DNA of 13,911 nucleotides from Acidobacteriota bacterium (GTDB lineage: Bacteria > Acidobacteriota > Terriglobia > UBA7540). Shown here piece by piece: positions 1 to 5,232 of the stretch (position 1 is its first letter; every line of letters starts with the position of its first letter). The translations under genes and the position numbers were made by a program. The notes below the pieces were generated by a model. That model saw only the letters and a program-made list of their open reading frames with translations, was not told where the DNA came from and did not search any database. Location of the stretch: positions 1-13,911 of the forward strand of contig QHZK01000122.1 of NCBI GenBank assembly GCA_003224635.1. The letters are read 5' to 3'.

Positions 1-628
1 TGACCGGCTCGCCGGCCTCGTACCCGATGCGCGCCAGGTGCTCGACCATGTCGTCCAGGTCGATCTCGTCCCGCAGTCGCAGCTCCAGGGCGAGCGACCC
101 GTAAAACGCCCGGTCGCGAAAACGCGCCATCGCCGCCGGGAGGGGAACGAAGAGCACGCGGGTGCGGCCCCGCGCGATGTTCCACAACGTCACCGCGCGC
201 CGCTCCAGGATCTCCGCGTGCGGCGACCGTCCCTCGTAGGGTGAAACGTCGAGCGCGGGCAGCACGATCAGGAGCGCGGGCGTCCCGTTCGCTTCGCTCA
301 GGGCAGGCCCGCCCGCTGGTTTGGTTTCCGCTACCATGCCGCCCGATTCAGCGCCAGACTCAAGCCAATCCAAAAACGTCGACGCGGTCTCGCGCAGCCG
401 CTCCGCGGTTTCGTTGTCCGACGTCAAAACCACCACAGGGCGATCGAGTTTGCGGGCGCGGAGCTCATGCGCGATGCCTGCCACGACCATCGCTTTGCCC
501 GCGCGCGTCAGGCCCGAAAGCGCAACCTCGCGCGATCGCTCCCGAGCCGCCCCGGCCGCGGCTTCAAGCGCGGCCCTGAACGCAGGATGTTCCAGAACTG
601 GTTCGAGCAGGGATCGCATCAATGGCAT
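1..628 (-). CDS. mfd: Transcription-repair coupling factor Mfd, N-terminal part (runs off window)
   Basis: Mfd is a DNA translocase that removes stalled RNA polymerase and recruits UvrA to lesions in the template strand. Only the first 209 residues are in the window, covering the N-terminal UvrB-like module. Supporting matches to the family are VALSGLTRAGKAMVVAGIAHEL (residues 35-56, the degenerate nucleotide-binding-like stretch), LPALDVSPYEG (123-133), SPHAEILERRAVTLW (135-149) and the DEIDLDDMVEHLARIGYE block (187-204). The helicase motifs lie outside. The start is the ATG at 626-628; a second in-frame ATG at 617-619 is equally possible and gives MRSLLEP, and neither has a clear Shine-Dalgarno. 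The gene lies 135 bases downstream of the heptose adenylyltransferase on the same strand, with repeats between. Residues 106-118 look like a low-conservation in-frame insertion. Identification is from recognised motifs, not a search. Confidence 0.9.
   Translation of the reverse strand, partial: MPLMRSLLEPVLEHPAFRAALEAAAGAARERSREVALSGLTRAGKAMVVAGIAHELRARKLDRPVVVLTSDNETAERLRETASTFLDWLESGAESGGMVAETKPAGGPALSEANGTPALLIVLPALDVSPYEGRSPHAEILERRAVTLWNIARGRTRVLFVPLPAAMARFRDRAFYGSLALELRLRDEIDLDDMVEHLARIGYEAGEPV
276..316. repeat. In-frame palindrome-flanked insertion inside mfd
   Basis: Seven-base inverted arms (276-282 and 310-316) bracket a core that reads GPALSEANGTP in the Mfd frame. The core (CCCTGAGCGAAGCGAACGGG on the minus strand) resembles a short dispersed repeat I recall from metagenomic bacterial genomes, which is often seen as ALSEVEG or ALSEANG in proteins. 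It falls between two conserved Mfd blocks, so it is probably tolerated as a surface loop. No second copy was seen in this window. Confidence 0.5.
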
Positions 629-660
629 GACGGCGGCATGACGGCGTTCGGCGGGCGGAG

Positions 661-760
661 CCTTGAAAGAGTCGAAAAGTCGAAAGTTGAAAAGTCGAAA
701 GCCAAGCCCCGTTGGAATCTTGAATCTGCAATCTTGAATCTGCAATCTTCAATCTGCTAT
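661..760. repeat. Short-word repeats between heptose adenylyltransferase and mfd
   Basis: Two kinds are present. From 671 to 700 the word GTCGAAA recurs with AAGT/AAAGTT spacers, the same vocabulary as the repeat at 5040-5150. From 719 the 14-base unit CTTGAATCTGCAAT occurs at 719-732 and 733-746, followed by a degenerate third unit at 747-760. The adenylyltransferase stop codon (764-766) lies against the end of the array. No coding function is evident. Confidence 0.8.
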
Positions 761-763
761 CTG

Positions 764-1264
764 CTATCCACGATCAGCCCCCGGAGCCCACGCTTTCACC
801 GCGCTCTCGATCAACGCGGAAGTCGAGAAGCCTGGAACAACCGGGATCGAGACTACGCGGCCGCCGGCGGCCTCGACTTCCTCGCGGCCCACGATCTCGG
901 TCGGTCCCCAGTCGGCACCCTTCGCGAGCACCTGAGGCAGTAGACGCGCGATCAGCGACCGGGGTGTGAGGTCGTCAAAGACGGTCACGTAGTCCACGCA
1001 CTCGAGCGCCGCCAGGATTTCGGCCCGCTCGCTCTCCGGCAAGATTGGCCTCCCCGGACCTTTGAGCGCGCGCACGCTGCGGTCGCTGTTGACGGCCACC
1101 AGGAGCGCGTCTCCGAGCGTGCGGGCTTCGGCCAGATAGCGCGTGTGCCCCGGATGGAGCAGGTCAAAGCAGCCGTTGGTGAAGACCACCCGCTTGCCTT
1201 GCCGCTTCAGTTCGGCGACGGCTTCAACGGCTCGATCCAGCGGCAGAAGTTTTTCAATGCCCAT
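764..1264 (-). CDS. rfaE2: D-glycero-beta-D-manno-heptose 1-phosphate adenylyltransferase (RfaE2 / HldE C-terminal type)
   Basis: This cytosolic nucleotidyltransferase joins ATP and heptose 1-phosphate to make ADP-heptose for the LPS inner core. The 166-aa product is a single cytidylyltransferase-fold domain, without the N-terminal kinase found in bifunctional HldE. The signature TNGCFDLLHPGH is at residues 29-40 and contains the HxGH nucleotide-binding motif (H37, G39, H40). NSDRSVRALKGPGRPI (59-74), ERAEILAALECVDYVTVFD (79-97) and the late FSTSALI (147-153, usually STT-like) also fit the family. The ATG at 1264 was chosen over an upstream in-frame ATG at 1294. Homologues start near MxxEKLL, and a TACAAT box at 1285-1290 lies between the two codons. 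Other nucleotidyltransferases of the fold are possible but fit less well. Its partner heptose kinase is not in the window. Confidence 0.9.
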   Translation of the reverse strand: MGIEKLLPLDRAVEAVAELKRQGKRVVFTNGCFDLLHPGHTRYLAEARTLGDALLVAVNSDRSVRALKGPGRPILPESERAEILAALECVDYVTVFDDLTPRSLIARLLPQVLAKGADWGPTEIVGREEVEAAGGRVVSIPVVPGFSTSALIESAVKAWAPGADRG

Positions 1265-1284
1265 AGTCTTTGCGGTACACGCTA

Positions 1285-1290
1285 ATTGTA
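1285..1290 (-). promoter_or_regulatory. Possible -10 box upstream of rfaE2
   Basis: TACAAT on the minus strand is close to the TATAAT consensus and would place transcription start about 14 bases before the ATG at 1264. A TTGCTC lies upstream, but the spacer is only 14 bases, so the -35 is weak. The call is tentative. Confidence 0.3.
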
Positions 1291-1310
1291 GCATGTCGGT
1301 TCGGGAGCAA

Positions 1311-1344
1311 CTCTGCAGCAGAGACGTTCCGTCGGAGCGTCTCT
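1311..1344. repeat. Overlapping palindromes between divergent rfaE2 and hemL
   Basis: CTCTGCAGCAGAG (1311-1323) is a 6-base-arm palindrome. It overlaps a longer inverted repeat with 12-base arms at 1320-1331 and 1333-1344 (AGAGACGTTCCG and CGGAGCGTCTCT) that has one G-T wobble. The second element resembles dispersed palindromes I remember from Acidobacteriota intergenic regions. It could be a REP-like element or an operator in a divergent promoter region. Confidence 0.7.
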
Positions 1345-1440
1345 ACAAGGGGGCGGCTCGCATTTACACCTTCGCGAGCCCCGTGTTATCCTCGGCGCTC
1401 GCGACGGGGGACTGGTAAAGCAAGTCGTCGACTTCGCGGT

Positions 1441-2730
1441 ATGCGAACGAAATCAGCGGAACTGTTTGCGAAGGCCCTCCGCGTGATGCCGGGCGGCGTG
1501 AACTCGCCGGTGCGCGCTTTCCGCGCCGTGGGCGGCGATCCGGTGTTCATCGCCAGCGGAAAGGGCTCGCGCATCACGGACGTCGATGGCGCGAGTTACA
1601 TCGACTATGTGGGATCGTGGGGCCCGCTGATCGTTGGGCACTGTCATCCCGAAGTCATGGACGCACTCGAGAAAACGCTCTCGACCGGGACCAGCTTCGG
1701 CGCCTCAACGGCGGGTGAGGTCGAGCTCGCTGACGCGGTCCATCAGGCTTTCCCGTCGGTCGAGCGCGTGCGCCTGGTCAACTCGGGCACCGAGGCGACG
1801 CTCTCGGCGCTGCGTGTGGCGCGCGCCGCAACCGGCCGGGAGAAGATACTGAAATTCGAAGGGTGCTATCACGGCCACGCTGACAGCCTGCTGGTGAAGG
1901 CGGGCTCGGGCGTCGCCACCCTCGGCCTGCCCGATAGTCCCGGTGTGCCGCGCGCGCTTGCCGAACTGACCCTCACTGCGCCTTATAACGACCTCGGCGC
2001 GCTGGAGGAGATGTTCCGCGTCCACCGCAACGAGCTCGCGGCGGCGATCGCCGAGCCCGTCGCCGGCAACATGGGTTGTGTTCCACCGCTGCCGGGGTTT
2101 CTCGAGCGCCTGCGCGATCTCACGGCCGAGCAAGGCGCCGTGCTAATCTTCGACGAGGTGATGACGGGCTTCCGCGTGGGCTACGGAGGAGCCCAGCAAC
2201 GGTACGGCATTCGACCGGACCTCACGACACTCGGGAAAATCATCGGTGGCGGGCTGCCGGTAGGGGCGTATGGAGGCAAAGCGGCCCTGATGGACCTGGT
2301 CGCGCCCGCTGGCCCCGTGTACCAGGCGGGCACGCTCTCCGGCAATCCGTTGGCCGTGGCCGCCGGGATCAAGACGCTGGAGCTGCTGCGCCGGCCGGGC
2401 TTCTACGAGCGATTGAGCGCCGTCTCGGAAGAATTGACGGCCGGCCTGGCTTCGGAGGCGGCGCGGGCCGGGGTGGTGTTGACCCTCAACCGCGTGGGCT
2501 CGATGTTCACGGCGTTTTTCTCACCGGGGCCGGTCACCGATTACGCTTCGGCCCGAAAGTCCGATACGGCGGCCTTCGGCCGCTTCTTTCGGACGCTCCT
2601 CGACCGCGGCGTCTACTTCCCGCCCTCCCAGTTTGAAGCCGCCTTCGTTTCCGCCGCCCACACCGCCGAGGACCTCGCCCTGACCCTGGAAGCGGCGCGC
2701 TACGCCTTCGCGGGGCTAGGTGAAGACTGA
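1441..2730 (+). CDS. hemL: Glutamate-1-semialdehyde 2,1-aminomutase
   Basis: HemL is a cytosolic PLP enzyme that converts glutamate-1-semialdehyde to 5-aminolevulinate, the last step of the C5 route to haem and other tetrapyrroles. The 429-aa product has the usual family length. PGGVNSPVRAF is near residue 17, and ATLSALRVARAATGREKILKF together with GCYHGHADSLLVKAGSG marks the PLP phosphate-binding half. IFDEVMTGFRVG holds the cofactor-ring aspartate. LGKIIGGGLPVGAYGG contains the Schiff-base lysine at K266 (codon 2236-2238). The frame stays open upstream to 1270, but the ATG at 1441 is chosen because MRTKSAELFAKA is where homologues begin. The upstream residues have no family similarity. No strong Shine-Dalgarno is seen. 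The gene diverges from rfaE2 and appears monocistronic. Confidence 0.96.
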   Translation: MRTKSAELFAKALRVMPGGVNSPVRAFRAVGGDPVFIASGKGSRITDVDGASYIDYVGSWGPLIVGHCHPEVMDALEKTLSTGTSFGASTAGEVELADAVHQAFPSVERVRLVNSGTEATLSALRVARAATGREKILKFEGCYHGHADSLLVKAGSGVATLGLPDSPGVPRALAELTLTAPYNDLGALEEMFRVHRNELAAAIAEPVAGNMGCVPPLPGFLERLRDLTAEQGAVLIFDEVMTGFRVGYGGAQQRYGIRPDLTTLGKIIGGGLPVGAYGGKAALMDLVAPAGPVYQAGTLSGNPLAVAAGIKTLELLRRPGFYERLSAVSEELTAGLASEAARAGVVLTLNRVGSMFTAFFSPGPVTDYASARKSDTAAFGRFFRTLLDRGVYFPPSQFEAAFVSAAHTAEDLALTLEAARYAFAGLGED

Positions 2731-2776
2731 CCTATAGCTACACAAATAGGCTAGAGAATTCTCGCTATCGTCCGAT

Positions 2777-2800
2777 GTGGCAAAAAGCCACGCTTTTGCC
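2777..2800 (+). terminator. Weak terminator-like hairpin after hemL
   Basis: GTGGC-AAAAA-GCCAC (2777-2791) forms a 5-base stem and is followed by GCTTTT. An alternative pairing is GGCAAAA (2779-2785) with TTTTGCC (2794-2800). It lies 46 bases after the hemL stop. The T run is short, so termination is only possible. The rest of 2731-2988 contains a perfect GAGAATTCTC palindrome (2754-2763), an AT-rich inverted repeat GGACA/TGTCC (2852-2870), and no convincing gene. Confidence 0.35.
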
Positions 2801-2988
2801 GGTTCAGGCCGCCGCGCCTCCCTCCTTCCGTTGCAATTCGCTGATCTGCAAGGACAAAAAATTTGTGTCCCGCGCGTCCCACGCGTCTCCATTGTCTCAT
2901 TTGCGGCTGCTAGGCTTGATTGGTCAGGGTCGCTTCGGGACGCTCACCTGAAGGAACGGCCCGCGCTGCGCGAGGGATGGGAGCAGAG

Positions 2989-3771
2989 ATGCGATTGAGA
3001 ACAGAAAACAAGGTGTCAGGTTTCCGGTGTCAGGTTTCAGAAACCTGGATCCTGAAACCTAGAACTTGGAACCTTGTGCTGGCCGTCCTGATCTGTTCGA
3101 TCCCGACGTCTAACCTGAAAGGGCAGGGCGCGCCGAGCGACGTGCAGCTCCTCAACAAGGTCTTTGACTCGACCAACAAGGCGCTGAAGATCAACGTGGT
3201 GGCGAACGGGGGAGGGGGCGCAGGAGTGGGCGATTTCCCGAACCTCACCCAGCTCCTCAATCGCGCCTACGACTCGGCCTCGAACGCCATCAAGGTGAAC
3301 TGCGTGCTGGGCTGTGGGGGCGGGGCCGGAGCGACGTTTCAGGTCAACGCCACGAATACGGCGAGCCAATCAACCCTCAATTTTGAGAGCGGGGCGGGCA
3401 TCACGGTCTCGAATCCGAGCGCGGGGAACGTGGCCTTCAACTGGTCTGCGCCCGCCGCTGTCACCATGACGCGAGATACGCTGGCCTTTGCCTCGACGCT
3501 CACCATGAATATGTCGAACGGCGGCTCGAAAAAGATCACGCTGACCGGCAACGTCGCCTCGAGCTCGATCACCAATCCGGCTGACACGCAGTTGCTGGTG
3601 CTCGAGATCTGCCAGGATTCGACCGGGGGCCGCACCTTCGCCTGGCCGGCCAACGTGAAAGGCGCGGGCACGCCCGATCCCACGGCCTCAACTTGCAGCG
3701 CGCAACAGTTTCAGTATGACAGTGCGGCGACGAACTGGTACGCGATCGCTCCCATGATGACGAAAATGTGA
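2989..3771 (+). CDS. Exported protein with duplicated motif and phage-tail-like C-terminal domain
   Basis: The 260-aa product has no named function. Residues about 27-40 (NLVLAVLICSIPTS) are hydrophobic and suggest export or an N-terminal anchor. A motif is duplicated: LLNKVFDSTNKALKINVV (54-71) and LLNRAYDSASNAIKVNCV (89-106), each followed by a Gly-rich linker. The last 100 residues, with ITLTGNVASSSITNP, LEICQDSTGGRTFAWPANVKG and CSAQQFQYD, resemble a domain I recall from phage-tail-like or surface proteins of Acidobacteriota. The ATG at 2989 is preferred because GGGAG lies five bases upstream; in-frame alternatives are ATG 2977 and TTG 2920. The N-terminal region (residues 8-25) is encoded by a short-word repeat. 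It is the first of three tandem secreted-protein genes. Confidence 0.75.
   Translation: MRLRTENKVSGFRCQVSETWILKPRTWNLVLAVLICSIPTSNLKGQGAPSDVQLLNKVFDSTNKALKINVVANGGGGAGVGDFPNLTQLLNRAYDSASNAIKVNCVLGCGGGAGATFQVNATNTASQSTLNFESGAGITVSNPSAGNVAFNWSAPAAVTMTRDTLAFASTLTMNMSNGGSKKITLTGNVASSSITNPADTQLLVLEICQDSTGGRTFAWPANVKGAGTPDPTASTCSAQQFQYDSAATNWYAIAPMMTKM
3012..3060. repeat. Short-word direct and inverted repeat within the 5' end of the 260-aa gene
   Basis: GGTGTCAGGTTTC occurs twice, at 3012-3024 and 3026-3038. AGGTTTCAG (3032-3040) pairs perfectly with CTGAAACCT (3052-3060) across an 11-base loop. In frame it encodes a segment around VSGFRCQVSETWILKP, just before the hydrophobic helix. Confidence 0.85.
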
Positions 3772-3874
3772 AGTTCTCAGTTTTCAGTTCTCAGTCTTCA
3801 GTTCTCAGTAAGAACTCAGAACTGAGAACTGAAAACTGAGAACTGAGAACCGATAACTGAGAGACGACTGACAA
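3772..3874. repeat. 24-base perfect inverted repeat with CTGAGAAC words
   Basis: Perfect 24-base arms lie at 3772-3795 and 3821-3844, with a 25-base loop. They are built of the words GTTCTCAG, TTTTCAG and their complements. The first arm starts directly after the TGA of the preceding gene. Degenerate copies (CTGAGAACC, ATAACTGAGAG, CGACTGACAAGTGAGAAC) continue towards the next start codon. In RNA this would be a long stable hairpin, which could end or attenuate transcription or protect the mRNA end. It lacks a T tract. Confidence 0.9.
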
Positions 3875-3887
3875 GTGAGAACAAAGA

Positions 3888-5015
3888 ATGCATGAAATTC
3901 CCAGATTGAATTGGGTCGCAGGCCTCCTCGCCGCGCTCCTGGCTGGGTTCGCCATCGCCGCACTTCTCCGGCCCGGACCCGCCGGCGCTCAGTATCCCTC
4001 GCCGCTCGGTATCGACGTCCTGAGTCCCAACAAACCCGCCGGAACGATCCAAGGCTTCAAGGGTGAATACGTCACGGTGGCGGCGAGCGCCACGCAAAAC
4101 CTGGTGAACTACACCTCGGGCGACGGCTACGTCAGCGATCTGATGATCGCCATCGGCTCGACGGACGCGAACGCCCGCGACGCCAGCCTGCTCAACATCA
4201 CCTACAACAACGAGGGGGCGCCGACCATCAGCATGCGCCTCGACCGCTTCTTTGGCGGCGTGTACGTCGATACCAACGCGGGGACGCAGATGCTCTGGAA
4301 CAATGCGTTCTTCTCCGTGAATTGGGACAACGCCCAGAACGTCGGTTACGTCGCGCGGCTTCCGATCCCTTTTCACAACGCGGTCAAGATCGATCTGGTC
4401 AACGGCAGCAGCGCGAACTCTTTCACGCTCTGGTATACGGGGGTCGTGCACACCGGCGTGCCCGACACCTGGCCCTACACACGGCGGCTCCAGGCGGCGA
4501 GCTTTTATACGGGGTCGGGCGGCTGCGCGGCGAATGCAGTTCAAACGCTGCTCGACGCTTCAACGGTCGGGGCGCCGGGCAGGCTCGCCGGAGTGTGGTG
4601 GCTTAACGACAGCGTGCCCAACAATACCACTCCGCGCCCTGCGCCGATGGAGGGCAACTTCAAAATCTACCTCGACGGCTCGGCGGCTGCGGCCTACGAG
4701 TCGAGCGGCACCGAGGACTACTTCATGCTGCCCGACTACGGCGCCGGAGCGATCGAATACGGGCACCAGGTCACGGGGAACTACAGCGGGTCGGGCGTCA
4801 ACAATCTCTATAACGGCACGTTCTTCTGGCAGCATGGAGCGACCGCGAGCGCTGACGCCCACAACACCGCCAGCTTTTACCGCTTCCACGTCAACGATCC
4901 GATTGTTTTCAATACCGGCCTGAAAGTCACCTGGGCCTGCGGCGACACTACCGAGTCGAGCTTCACCGGCAACCCCGTGGTCTGGGCGACCGTCTGGTAT
5001 TACACTCAAAACTGA
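3888..5015 (+). CDS. Secreted DUF2961 / GH172-like protein
   Basis: The 375-aa product begins with a signal peptide: hydrophobic residues 9-27 and probable cleavage after PAGA-Q near residue 35. The body matches DUF2961, now glycoside hydrolase family GH172, from remembered motifs: MEGNFKIYLDG (254-264), SSGTEDYF (272-279, with acidic E276-D277) and FYRFHVNDPIVF (330-341), followed by KVTWACGD. Characterised GH172 members act on difructose dianhydride or D-arabinofuranosyl glycans. Their fold is a double jelly roll related to viral capsid proteins and can form hexamers. I did not confirm both catalytic acids, so this could be a structural homologue rather than an enzyme. The start is the ATG at 3888, with only a weak Shine-Dalgarno. 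It is the middle gene of the secreted cassette, with long inverted repeats on both sides. Confidence 0.8.
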   Translation: MHEIPRLNWVAGLLAALLAGFAIAALLRPGPAGAQYPSPLGIDVLSPNKPAGTIQGFKGEYVTVAASATQNLVNYTSGDGYVSDLMIAIGSTDANARDASLLNITYNNEGAPTISMRLDRFFGGVYVDTNAGTQMLWNNAFFSVNWDNAQNVGYVARLPIPFHNAVKIDLVNGSSANSFTLWYTGVVHTGVPDTWPYTRRLQAASFYTGSGGCAANAVQTLLDASTVGAPGRLAGVWWLNDSVPNNTTPRPAPMEGNFKIYLDGSAAAAYESSGTEDYFMLPDYGAGAIEYGHQVTGNYSGSGVNNLYNGTFFWQHGATASADAHNTASFYRFHVNDPIVFNTGLKVTWACGDTTESSFTGNPVVWATVWYYTQN

Positions 5016-5039
5016 AGCAGTTGTCAGCCATCAGTTCAA

Positions 5040-5217
5040 GAGTCGAAAGTCAAAAAGTCGAAAGTCAAAAAGTCGAAAGTTTAACAGTCAAACAGGTTCC
5101 GCAACCGCGCTTCTTCGACTTTCAACTTTTGACTTTTCGACTTTTTGACTCTTTTTAACTGACGACTGATCACTGATCACTGATATCACTGATAACTGAC
5201 TATAACTGACAACCGAC
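5040..5217. repeat. Short-word repeat block upstream of the 908-aa gene
   Basis: AGTCGAAAGTCAAAA words (5041-5080) are opposed by their complements at 5113-5150. The perfect arms are 16 bases, AGTCAAAAAGTCGAAA at 5048-5063 and its complement at 5135-5150. The block continues as ACTGATC/ACTGATA tandem copies (5164-5198) and ends in ACTGACAACCGAC (5205-5217). That 13-mer recurs exactly at 11200-11212. No gene lies in this 217-base gap. Confidence 0.9.
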
Positions 5218-5232
5218 AAAGGAATCCTCGCG

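Noticed and set aside
1270..1440. 57-codon upstream extension of hemL
   Set aside because: It includes intergenic palindromes and has no similarity to HemL N-termini. The ATG at 1441 matches the family start.
2774..2830. Possible cyclic-di-GMP (GEMM) riboswitch
   Set aside because: Words such as GCAAAAAGCCACG recall the motif, but the conserved order of GEMM elements and the second helix could not be found on either strand.
2777..2998. Small 73-codon open frame after hemL
   Set aside because: It starts on a GTG inside a hairpin, overlaps the start of the next gene, and has no ribosome site or known domain.
3772..3874. CRISPR array
   Set aside because: The repeated words are short, contiguous and inverted, with no unique spacers of constant length and no cas genes.
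3816..4544. Minus-strand open frame of 242 codons
   Set aside because: It is antisense to the GH172-like gene and starts in repeat DNA, with no recognisable motif.
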